From Clostridium folliculivorans (GTDB taxonomy: Bacteria; Bacillota; Clostridia; Clostridiales; Clostridiaceae), in NCBI RefSeq assembly GCF_024341905.1, contig NZ_BQXY01000005.1, forward strand, positions 1 through 64,000: 64,000 nt of DNA, read 5' to 3'. This document shows positions 1 to 9,127 of this stretch, one piece after another (the stretch's first letter is position 1; every line of letters begins with the position of its first letter). The translations under genes and the position numbers were made by a program. The notes below the pieces were generated by a model, which searched no databases, was not told where the DNA came from, and saw nothing but the letters and a program-made list of their open reading frames with translations.

Positions 1-1245
<1,245 letters not shown>

Positions 1246-1297
1246 ATAATCCTCTCCTTTTCATTAAATTAATTACATAAATATCTGTAACCTAAAA

Positions 1298-1325
1298 TAT
1301 AATATGTAACTTAACTAATATGTGT
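1298..1325 (-). promoter_or_regulatory. Candidate sigma-K promoter of the collagen-like gene
   Basis: On the minus strand, CATATTATA (1306-1298) fits the sigma-K -10 pattern CATA-N3-TA. AC dinucleotides lie 15 and 17 bases upstream (1323-1322, 1325-1324), matching the short sigma-K -35. It sits about 55 bases before the GTG start. Late mother-cell expression would suit an exosporium protein. The motif is short, so chance occurrence is possible. Confidence 0.45.
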
Positions 1326-1464
1326 ACTTAAATGAAGGGGTAGAGTAAAAATAGGTGAGTTAATAAAATATATTTAAGAAAAGTTTAAGATTGTCGTAAG
1401 CTAATATTAATCTTTTTAATATATCATAGAACTATATTGGATTTATAACTAAAGGAGGTTAGAT

Positions 1465-1575
1465 ATGAATAAGTGTAGTAGCGACAGTGGAAATATACAT
1501 AAAACTTCTATTATGTTCGATATAATAGTGATAATTATCTGTGTAGTAGGTATGATAATTGCAATATTAAAGTAA
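1465..1575 (+). CDS. Small membrane peptide, 36 residues
   Basis: ATG at 1465 is preceded by a very strong AAAGGAGG with six bases of spacing. The product begins MNKCSSDSGNIHKTS and then has one hydrophobic segment (about residues 16-35, rich in Ile and Val) ending in LK. Such peptides usually insert as a single transmembrane helix. No family is recognised. A 20-bp perfect hairpin downstream could end its transcript, so it may be a monocistronic small gene. Confidence 0.6.
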   Translation: MNKCSSDSGNIHKTSIMFDIIVIIICVVGMIIAILK

Positions 1576-1653
1576 TGAGATTGTTTCTTTATTTCCAAAA
1601 GTATTATTTTCGAGATGGAGTACAAAATTTATTTATAAATGCATATATGAGTG

Positions 1654-1710
1654 AATTACCATAATAAAGTACTATAGGATATTAGTACTTTATTATGGTA
1701 ATTTATTTTT
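1654..1710 (+). terminator. Perfect 20-bp hairpin followed by U-rich tail
   Basis: 1654-1673 and 1684-1703 are exact reverse complements (AATTACCATAATAAAGTACT arm) with a 10-base loop, followed by TATTTTTT. This fits a rho-independent terminator for the small peptide gene, though the stem is unusually long and AT-rich. Confidence 0.65.
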
Positions 1711-2089
1711 TAATATACTAGGAGGTTATATAAGTCTTAGGATAGTTAAGCTTAACAATTATAAATACTTTGATAGTTTATCAATTCAGTGGAATATCCA
1801 TATAGATTAAAATAATACAAGACTAATACTTACTTAGAGATGATCAGTACACTAAGTAGATACAGGATGGGTACCTTTAATTTAATACGATAACACATTT
1901 AAACTTAGAAGGAGTCAGTAAGTTTATAAAATAAATAATAATTGTTATTAATTAATATTGACGTTCGATAATCGCTGTGATAAATTTATACATAATAAAT
2001 TAGAAAGACAAATTATAAAAATACTAATTCTCTAAATGTTGAATATTTATAAATATTGAAGTTGATTATGGAAATAATAGATTTGTTAA
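1711..2089. other. Non-coding stretch upstream of the ribD-like gene
   Basis: No open frame with a ribosome binding site is visible here. I looked for the conserved FMN-riboswitch (RFN) boxes expected before rib genes and see none. The stretch is AT-rich with no obvious repeat. Confidence 0.5.
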
Positions 2090-2117
2090 TTGATAGATAC
2101 AAATTTTTTCCTATAGT
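2090..2117 (+). promoter_or_regulatory. Possible sigma-A promoter of the ribD-like gene
   Basis: TTGATA (2090-2095), a 16-base spacer and TATAGT (2112-2117). The predicted transcript start lies only a few bases before the ribosome binding site, leaving almost no leader and no room for an RNA regulatory element. Confidence 0.4.
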
Positions 2118-2138
2118 GTAAAAAGGATGTGTATATTT

Positions 2139-3224
2139 ATGATAGAAGTATATATGAAAAAGGCTATTGATATTGCTAATAGAGGAAGTGGGTTTGTAAA
2201 TCCTGACCCTCTAGTTGGAGCAATATTGGTTAAGAACGAAAAAATAGTAGGACAAGGTTGGTATAAGTTTTTTGGTAGTGAAAGAGCAGAAGTAATGGCA
2301 ATAAAAAGTGCCGGTGAAGACACTAGAGATAGTGAACTTTTTATAAATATTGAACCTGAAATTGATGAAAAATATGATGAATATATTTCTTTTATTTTAA
2401 ATAGTGGGATAAAGAGAATATATATAGGAATACCTAATCCTCGAGTAGGTAGAGGTGGAAAGGCTGAAGAAGTATTTAAGCCATTAGGGATAGAAATAGA
2501 ATACGGTGTTTTAAAGAATGAATGCGAGGAATTAAATGAAATATATACTCATTATATAAACACAGGAACTCCTTTTGTATTTACAAAGTGGGCTATGACT
2601 TTAGACGGAAAACTAGCAAGTAGAACTGGGGACTCAAAATGGATAAGCAGCGAGAAAAGCTTAGAATTTGTACATCATTTAAGGCAAAGAGTGGCTGCCA
2701 TAATGGTTGGAGAAAATACAGTAAGACTAGATAATCCTTTGCTAACTACTAGACTAGAAGGTGTTGTTATATCAAATCCGCTAAGAGTTATAGTGTCAAA
2801 GTATGGGGATATTCCTTTGAATTCTAATATATTAAAGGTTGATGCTAATACACGAACTTTGATAATAGCATCAGAAAAAATTGCTATAGAAAAAGAAGTG
2901 GAATTGAAGAATTATGGTGTTGATATAATAAAACTGAGAGAGAGACAAGGCAAGATACAATTCGAAGATATAGTGAAGGCCTTGGGTGAAAGGAATATAG
3001 ATTCATTATATATAGAAGGAGGAAGTTCTTTATTGGCTTCCGCTTTTGAGAGCAGAGTGGTAAATAAGGTGTATGCTGCAATAGCACCTAAGATAATTGG
3101 TGGCAAAGACGCAATCACTCCAGTTGGTGGGGTAGGAATAGAAAAGATGAATGATGCTATAAGGCTCAGCAGAGTGACGCACCAGATTATAGGTGATGAT
3201 GTGATATTTAAAGGGTATATATAA
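2139..3224 (+). CDS. RibD-like protein: intact reductase domain, degenerate deaminase domain
   Basis: Resembles bifunctional riboflavin enzyme RibD. Start chosen at ATG 2139 (MIEVYMKKAIDIANRG, the usual RibD N-terminus) with AAAAGGA 11 bases upstream; ATG 2127 is a possible alternative. The deaminase fold is recognisable (NPDPLVGAILV), but the zinc site is gone. HAE has become RAE (R at about 2283-2285), and the PCxxxxTPPC motif is replaced by EPEIDEKYDEY, so no Zn cysteine remains. The reductase half looks complete: FTKWAMTLDGKLAS, SKWISS, AIMVGENTVRLDNPLLT, SLYIEGGSSL, APKIIGG. I predict pyrimidine reductase activity only. It is followed by a RibBA-like gene with the same pattern of loss. 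No ribE or ribH lies nearby, so a second, intact rib operon is likely elsewhere. Confidence 0.85.
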   Translation: MIEVYMKKAIDIANRGSGFVNPDPLVGAILVKNEKIVGQGWYKFFGSERAEVMAIKSAGEDTRDSELFINIEPEIDEKYDEYISFILNSGIKRIYIGIPNPRVGRGGKAEEVFKPLGIEIEYGVLKNECEELNEIYTHYINTGTPFVFTKWAMTLDGKLASRTGDSKWISSEKSLEFVHHLRQRVAAIMVGENTVRLDNPLLTTRLEGVVISNPLRVIVSKYGDIPLNSNILKVDANTRTLIIASEKIAIEKEVELKNYGVDIIKLRERQGKIQFEDIVKALGERNIDSLYIEGGSSLLASAFESRVVNKVYAAIAPKIIGGKDAITPVGGVGIEKMNDAIRLSRVTHQIIGDDVIFKGYI

Positions 3225-3231
3225 AAATAAT

Positions 3232-3260
3232 AAGTTTTACTACGAAGTGGTACATCCATA
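3232..3260 (+). repeat. Short dispersed repeat, family A copy 1
   Basis: Contains TACGAAGTGGTACATCCATA, shared with 43283-43302 and (TACGAAGTGGTACATTCA) 56037-56054. It lies just after the ribD-like stop codon. Function unknown. Confidence 0.6.
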
Positions 3261-3498
3261 TATTAAACAAGAGATCGCATAAGAGAAACAAAGATTTTAA
3301 ATTGATTGATAATAAATAGAATGCATATAAATATATACTGGATCAAATTAAAATAACATAAATAGTTAATAGAAATATCAACTTAGTTTTATAGTACAAA
3401 ACTGGCATATCTATTTAAATAGATAAAAGAATATAAAGGAATTAGTTATAGGACATATTTCATAAGTTCTATATCTAAATAATATTGAGGAGGAAAAT

Positions 3499-4686
3499 AT
3501 GTTTACAAAAATTAGTGAAGCAATAAAAGAGATAAAGAATGGAAAGTCGATTATATTGGTTGATGATGAAAACGAAGAAAATAGTGGGGTTATATTAACT
3601 CTATCGGATAATATTACTAAAGAAAAAATTAATTTTATGGCTAAGCATGGTTCAGGAATTATGTATGTGGCTTTAAAAGAAGATAGATTTGAAGAATTGA
3701 ATCTACCTAAGTTAGTGGACGGAAGTGGTATTAAAAGTAGAGTTGAATATTCTATTTCATTAGATCATGAGAGCACTTCTAGTGGAGTATCTGCAGAGGA
3801 TAAGGCAACAACTATAAAAATGCTAATAAAGCAAGGAGAGACTAGAAGAAACTTTAGGATACCAGGAAGTATATTTCCTCGTAAAGCAATTAATGGTGGA
3901 GTATTAAAAAGAGCTGATAATCTAGAAGCTGCTGTTGATATCGCAATATTATCAGGTAGTTATCCTTCAGCAGTTATAACACAGATATTAAATGAGGATG
4001 GTACTTTATCAAATCTAAATGATATTAAAGAATTAGCTGAAAAATATCAATTAAGCGTTGTATCAATTGAAGACTTGATTGCATATAGAAGAGAACGTGA
4101 ATGTTATGTGACTAAGGAAGCAGAGGCTAATCTACCAACAGAGTATGGAGATTTCAGAATGGTTGGATTCGTTAACAGATTGAATGGAGAACATCATGTT
4201 GCTCTAGTAAAGGGTGACATAAATGAAGAAGATAAGGTTTTAGTGAGAGTACATTCAGAATGTCTTACTGGAGATGCCTTCCATTCACTAAAGTGTGATT
4301 GTGGAGAGCAACTGGCAGCAGCTTTAAGTACAATAGAAAAGGAAGGAAAGGGAGTTCTTCTATATCTTAGACAAGAAGGAAGAGGTATAGGCCTAATAAA
4401 TAAAATAAAGGCTTATAAGCTCCAAGAAGAAGGATTGGACACTGAGGAAGCTAATATAGCCTTAGGTTTTCCAGCTGATATGAGAGATTACGGAATAGGT
4501 GCTCAAATACTAAGTGAATTAAAAGTTAAAAAGATAAGACTGATGACTAACAATCCTAAAAAGTTAATTGGATTAAAAGGACATGGAATAGAAGTAGTAG
4601 AGAGAGTTCCACTAATAATGGATACAAACCTTCATAATGAAAGATATTTTAAAACAAAAAAAGAAAAAATGGGTCATTTATACTAA
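3499..4686 (+). CDS. RibBA-like protein: intact GTP cyclohydrolase II, degenerate DHBP synthase domain
   Basis: 395 residues with the RibB-RibA layout; GAGGAGG precedes the ATG. In the RibB half the catalytic DDEDRENEGD motif is [10 protein letters not shown] (Arg to Glu, Glu to Ser, Asp to Val). The GIVCL cysteine is Tyr56, and the RPGHVFP histidine is Ser124 (IPGSIFP). Only the late glutamate (Glu143) remains, so DHBP synthase activity is very unlikely. The GTP cyclohydrolase II half keeps the zinc cysteines (C255, C266, C268), [23 protein letters not shown] and MGHLY. It should still open GTP to the diaminopyrimidinone phosphate. With the upstream reductase it could produce the reduced, non-deaminated pyrimidine. 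No deaminase or DHBP synthase is supplied locally. Confidence 0.88.
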   Translation: MFTKISEAIKEIKNGKSIILVDDENEENSGVILTLSDNITKEKINFMAKHGSGIMYVALKEDRFEELNLPKLVDGSGIKSRVEYSISLDHESTSSGVSAEDKATTIKMLIKQGETRRNFRIPGSIFPRKAINGGVLKRADNLEAAVDIAILSGSYPSAVITQILNEDGTLSNLNDIKELAEKYQLSVVSIEDLIAYRRERECYVTKEAEANLPTEYGDFRMVGFVNRLNGEHHVALVKGDINEEDKVLVRVHSECLTGDAFHSLKCDCGEQLAAALSTIEKEGKGVLLYLRQEGRGIGLINKIKAYKLQEEGLDTEEANIALGFPADMRDYGIGAQILSELKVKKIRLMTNNPKKLIGLKGHGIEVVERVPLIMDTNLHNERYFKTKKEKMGHLY

Positions 4687-4772
4687 AATACTTTCAAATT
4701 ATTATGGTAAATTTTATAAATTTGTTATACAATTTGTGTAATATAAAAAATAAACATACGTGTTTGAGCTTC

Positions 4773-4816
4773 AAGGGCGAAGCCTCACCAATAGTGAGGT
4801 TTTGCCCTTTTCTTGT
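4773..4816 (+). terminator. Terminator after the ribBA-like gene
   Basis: AAGGGCGAAGCCTCAC (4773-4788) pairs with GTGAGGTTTTGCCCTT (4794-4809) around a 5-base loop, then TTCTTGT. A strong stem that ends the rib-like transcript. Confidence 0.8.
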
Positions 4817-4889
4817 ATAGTAAATTACATATATAAATATTGCTTAAACTTATGTTTTATTTTTTGAAACATATGAAGGGGGCTATAAT

Positions 4890-6422
4890 ATGATTGTACT
4901 TATAGTAGCATTGGTAGGTTCAATATTACTTAACCTTGTATTGATGTACAAATCTATTAATCAATCAAGAAGTATTGAGGAAGTGAAGGGGGCACTAATC
5001 AATATTAAGGAAGGATGCATACCTAAGAAAATCCAACTAGGTAATAAGAGATTAACTAAGAAAAGTTTAGTTGAAGTTACTAATGGTATAATAGACAGAT
5101 TATCAAAATTTAATTATGAGGTAGAAGTAACTTCTGCACAAATAGCAGCGGTATCAGGAGAATTGTCTGATTCAGTTGTAGATAACAATGAATTTATGCA
5201 AAATCTATATGAAGAAGCAGAAAAAATAGGATGTATAAATGATGATAGTTCTAATAAAGTGAAAGAAACAGTTAAAGATATAAATGAAATATCAAATATG
5301 GTTAATAAAATTATCGAAGCATCAAATGATTTGCTAAATATAAACAATAATTCTACAACTAGTATACAAGAAAACTTATCTGTGGTTGAAGAATTAGTTA
5401 AGATAGTTGGAGAAGTAAATGAATCATCTTCAAAAACTAGAAGTATAATTAACGAACTTAACAATACCTCAGAAGAGATAAATTATATCTTAAACACAGT
5501 GAGTGGATTTGCAAAGCAAACCAATTTGCTTGCTTTAAATGCAACTATAGAATCAGCGAAGGCAGGGGAATTTGGAAAGAGCTTTGGAGTAGTTGCTACT
5601 GAGATAGAAAAGTTGTCAAAAAATAGTAATGAAGCTGTTAGTTCAATATATAAACTAATTAACTCAATAAAGAAATCAATTTTAGATGTTACAAACATAG
5701 TAAGTAAAGACATGGAACTAATAAGTACAGGATTTTCTTACTCACAACATATTGAGTATGGTCTCTCTCAAATTAATGAATCTTTGAATTCTGTTGATGA
5801 ACAGATAGAGACTATCTTAAATCTTACAAAAAGACAATATGATTTTACAAATGATATTAAAAATAAGAGTATATACCTAGAAAATAGTTCAAAAGAAGTG
5901 AAGGATGGTTTTAAGGTATTATATAAAGGGATAAATGAACAAGTAGGAAGAACTATGTCGCTGGAGGAACTTAGTAAAGGGCTTTTGCAATACGTGGATT
6001 CAATTGAGCATAACACTATACGAGACTCGAAAGATGATGATATAAAAGACATGATATATGAGATATGTAAAAAAGCTGTAAATGTAGTAAGTACAGAGCT
6101 TCTTAGTAATTCATATTTTTCTAACTTAGATAAAAAAGAACATAAAGAAATGTTAGATAAAGTGCTTTTAAAAAATGCATTTATTGAAGCGATATGGACA
6201 AATGATCAAAAAGGAAAATTTATCTATTCTAATCCAACTAATGGAATAGTAAATGCACGTAGCAGAAAGTGGTTTTTAGCTAGTATTGAAGGGAAAGAAT
6301 ACATATCAGATAAGTATATATCTTCAATAACTAAGAATCCTTGTGTAACTGTATCACTACCAATAAAAGATAATAAAAATAACATAACTGGTGTTTTAGG
6401 ATTGGACATTAAAATAGTGTGA
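4890..6422 (+). CDS. Methyl-accepting-chemotaxis-type signalling protein with C-terminal Cache-like domain
   Basis: 510 residues. A single N-terminal transmembrane helix (about residues 2-22) leads directly into the cytoplasm. The central part (about 70-370) is coiled coil containing the MCP signalling tip QTNLLALNATIESAKAGEFG and GVVATEIEKLSKNS, which contact CheA/CheW. The last ~130 residues resemble a Cache/PDC sensor (NARSRKWFLAS, VTVSLPIKDN, GVLGLDIKI). In most MCPs the Cache domain is extracellular and N-terminal; here it must be cytosolic and follows the signalling tip. A single gene with its own ribosome binding site (GAAGGGGGC) and flanked by terminators. Ligand unknown. Confidence 0.8.
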   Translation: MIVLIVALVGSILLNLVLMYKSINQSRSIEEVKGALINIKEGCIPKKIQLGNKRLTKKSLVEVTNGIIDRLSKFNYEVEVTSAQIAAVSGELSDSVVDNNEFMQNLYEEAEKIGCINDDSSNKVKETVKDINEISNMVNKIIEASNDLLNINNNSTTSIQENLSVVEELVKIVGEVNESSSKTRSIINELNNTSEEINYILNTVSGFAKQTNLLALNATIESAKAGEFGKSFGVVATEIEKLSKNSNEAVSSIYKLINSIKKSILDVTNIVSKDMELISTGFSYSQHIEYGLSQINESLNSVDEQIETILNLTKRQYDFTNDIKNKSIYLENSSKEVKDGFKVLYKGINEQVGRTMSLEELSKGLLQYVDSIEHNTIRDSKDDDIKDMIYEICKKAVNVVSTELLSNSYFSNLDKKEHKEMLDKVLLKNAFIEAIWTNDQKGKFIYSNPTNGIVNARSRKWFLASIEGKEYISDKYISSITKNPCVTVSLPIKDNKNNITGVLGLDIKIV

Positions 6423-6515
6423 TAAATAAGTTTCCTAAGGAGAAGTAATATACTAATTGATTTTTTTAATTAATATGTATCTGGAGAGACATACGGACAA
6501 AAAACTCACTGAAGA

Positions 6516-6541
6516 GGGTCGCTTATAAGCGATCCTTTTTA
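6516..6541 (+). terminator. Terminator after the MCP-like gene
   Basis: GGGTCGCTTA pairs with TAAGCGATCC and is followed by TTTTTA. The flanking bases (ACTCACTGAAGA before, ACTGTATAGGAAAGTATAAA after) match the family-B repeats, so this may be a partial copy. Confidence 0.75.
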
Positions 6542-6765
6542 CTGTATAGGAAAGTATAAAGTAGTGGAATTTATTTACTGGAATGTATATCAAATTAAAA
6601 GGAATAATAGTAAAGATACACCAATAATATTCTAACTATTAAAAATACTGATATAAGGTCCTATAGGAATATCTAATTTATACTTATCAGATAATTAGAA
6701 GAAGTCGTGACTATCGAAAAGGTGTAAAATAAGTTTCTAGATAGGAATACTTTAAAGAGGAAAAC

Positions 6766-8208
6766 ATGAGAAAAATTAAGATTAATTTAAGCGATTCACT
6801 ATTTATTTCGTTTGCCATTATTCTAATATCATTAATATGCATTTTTACTCTGTTTATAAAACCTGTAATTGGAATTGCAGACAACGGGGATTTTTATAGA
6901 ATTATAAGTCAAAGCGGGCTGTATCATCTTTCAAAAAATGATAACGATATTTTTTTTGGGTACTTTACTAGGTATTACGGTATTTATAAATACTATAACG
7001 AAAATGGCATGATGCTTTTATCAACCCAAGCAATATTAATAAGAATTGCTTTGTTTTTAAATAAGATTTTCAAAGACGGGTATATTTTTGATATAAAATA
7101 CCTAGCGATACTCTATGTTATTACTATGGATTTTGCAGCTTATTTCATTATTAAATCTTTAATAATAAATATAGAGTTAAAGAGATACAAACTTTTAACT
7201 ATTTTATTATTTGTTTTAATATTTTGCGATACAGGATATATCGCCTATTTTAATTCATTTTATGGAGAAGCAGTAAATCTGAGTTTCTTTTTACTAAGTA
7301 TTGGACTATTACTTTATATATACACGTTTAATAGAATTACTCCTAGATATCTAATACTATTTTCTACTGTATCTTTAATCTTTATAGGGTCCAAACAACA
7401 GCTTGCACCAATAGGGATATTATATTGTTTGGTTCTCTTAAGATTACTTATAATAACAAGGGATAAACACATTAAGCAAACTATAAAGATTTTAACTGGT
7501 ACATTTCTAGTATCTTCAGCTATATTTTATTTTTCCATAGTAGGTCCGTTTGATTATATAAACAGATACCACTCCATGACTAGAGGAGTACTTTTAAATG
7601 AAGCTAATCCAGAAGAAGTTCTAAGTGAATTTAGAATTAGTAGTCAATATTCTATATTGGCAGGAAATATTTTTTATAAATCAATGCCTGTGATAGATCC
7701 GAATGATAATAAATTAATGAATGAGTTTTACTCTAAATATTCTTTTGGATCCATATTAAAATATTATACAAAGAATCCAAGAGCTTTTAGCAAAATTATG
7801 AGTATAGCCTCTGAAAATGCATATAGCATAAAGCCAGATGTAATGGGAAACTACGAGAAATCTACAGGGAAAAGCTTTGGAGAAAAAAGTAGTTTTTTTT
7901 CATTATATAGCAATTTTAAGATTAAGTATTTACCTCATAATATTGGATTTACAATATTTTTAATAGTAATTTATTTTATTTTTGCTATTAATGATTATAT
8001 ATCTTATAGGAATAGGAAAGATACGAAGGGACAACTAATAGAAGAAGTATTTTTATTTGTTTTTTTAGTAGGCGGATCACAGGTGTTGGTATCTGTAGTG
8101 GGTGCAGGAGATGCTGATATTTCAAAGCATTTGTTTATGTTTAATGTAAGTTTTGATCTTATGGTGTATTTTTCAGCTATAAGATTATTAAGGCACCAAA
8201 AACAGTAA
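6766..8208 (+). CDS. Polytopic membrane protein of the exopolysaccharide locus, possible GT-C-like
   Basis: 480 residues with about ten hydrophobic segments. The first long extracytoplasmic loop starts IADNGDFYRI, an acidic pair placed as in GT-C-fold glycosyltransferases. No confident family assignment is possible. It lies 67 bases upstream of the degenerate-GGDEF gene and in the same orientation as the ydaKLMN-like genes, which suggests a role in making, modifying or exporting the polymer. Listeria pss loci also contain an extra membrane protein, but I cannot show homology by eye. The upstream ribosome binding site is AAAGAGG. Confidence 0.6.
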   Translation: MRKIKINLSDSLFISFAIILISLICIFTLFIKPVIGIADNGDFYRIISQSGLYHLSKNDNDIFFGYFTRYYGIYKYYNENGMMLLSTQAILIRIALFLNKIFKDGYIFDIKYLAILYVITMDFAAYFIIKSLIINIELKRYKLLTILLFVLIFCDTGYIAYFNSFYGEAVNLSFFLLSIGLLLYIYTFNRITPRYLILFSTVSLIFIGSKQQLAPIGILYCLVLLRLLIITRDKHIKQTIKILTGTFLVSSAIFYFSIVGPFDYINRYHSMTRGVLLNEANPEEVLSEFRISSQYSILAGNIFYKSMPVIDPNDNKLMNEFYSKYSFGSILKYYTKNPRAFSKIMSIASENAYSIKPDVMGNYEKSTGKSFGEKSSFFSLYSNFKIKYLPHNIGFTIFLIVIYFIFAINDYISYRNRKDTKGQLIEEVFLFVFLVGGSQVLVSVVGAGDADISKHLFMFNVSFDLMVYFSAIRLLRHQKQ

Positions 8209-8275
8209 TCAATTGATACTATTGTATTTAAGCTAAAGTAGATAGTTATGAAAGTAGAAGGAGGGCAAAGAATCT

Positions 8276-9127
8276 ATGAGTTCAGAGCAAGATAGGAAGA
8301 AAATAGATATATATGTAACTCTTTCAATAGCTTACTTTTTCGCAATTAATAGTTCATTTATATATTTTAAATTGTATGAAAATGTTGAAAACTACATTCT
8401 GTTTACAGTTGTGATGATAGTAGCGATGATTAGTTATTATACTAATATAACATTAGCTTTAATTATTACCTTAATAATTGATTTTATCTACTCTAGCTAT
8501 AAGCTATACTTAACCTTCGTTAATGGAATTAATATACAGAGTGATGTTTATTATTGGATTATTGCTATTGCTGTTACAGCAATTATTTTTTCAAATTTAT
8601 CAAGATTAATAGTTGCTTTGCAGGAAGAATCAAAGATTTTAGAGAAAGAAAATCAAGCCTTGGTAATGATTGATGCGGCTACAGGATCAAGAAATGCTGC
8701 AGCATTTTTCAATGAAGTTCCGATATATATGAGTATGAGTAAAAGATATAATATTCCATTAACATTAATGTTAGTTAAGTTTAGATATAAAGATAAACTT
8801 AAGGCTATAGTTTCAGAAGCGCAATTCAATAAACTATTAATTGAGGTATCAAATATACTCAAACAGTCTCTAAGATTAGAAGATAGAAAGTATATCTTAA
8901 AGGATAGACTGATTTTTGCCTTTTTACTTATATCTGAAGGTGACGGTTCGGAAATAGTAAAGCAAAGATTTAAAGAAAATATAGAAAAAATAAATATAAG
9001 TGATAAAGACTTATTTAATAAGTTAAAAATAGAGGTGGAAATTGGGTACTATGCATATAATGCTGAGATTTCTGATGCTTTTGATTTCTTAGAAAAAGCA
9101 GAGATGGAGCTGGAATATGATGTGTAA
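8276..9127 (+). CDS. YdaK/PssE-like membrane protein with degenerate GGDEF domain
   Basis: 283 residues. Four hydrophobic segments lie in about residues 10-110. A short coiled linker and a GGDEF-fold domain (about 130-280) follow, starting at DAATGSRNAAAFF in place of the usual DxLTGLxNRR. The active-site GGDEF is replaced by KDRLI (209-213), so it cannot synthesise c-di-GMP. An RxxD inhibitory-site motif (R200-LE-D203) sits exactly five residues before that position, as in real I-sites, so binding of c-di-GMP is plausible. B. subtilis YdaK and Listeria PssE are known c-di-GMP receptors of this type. The gene overlaps the next one by 11 bases. Probable role: c-di-GMP-dependent activator of the downstream synthase. 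Confidence 0.75.
   Translation: MSSEQDRKKIDIYVTLSIAYFFAINSSFIYFKLYENVENYILFTVVMIVAMISYYTNITLALIITLIIDFIYSSYKLYLTFVNGINIQSDVYYWIIAIAVTAIIFSNLSRLIVALQEESKILEKENQALVMIDAATGSRNAAAFFNEVPIYMSMSKRYNIPLTLMLVKFRYKDKLKAIVSEAQFNKLLIEVSNILKQSLRLEDRKYILKDRLIFAFLLISEGDGSEIVKQRFKENIEKINISDKDLFNKLKIEVEIGYYAYNAEISDAFDFLEKAEMELEYDV

Noticed and set aside
1800..2126. Possible FMN riboswitch before the ribD-like gene
   Set aside because: None of the conserved RFN boxes is present, and the likely promoter leaves no room for a leader.
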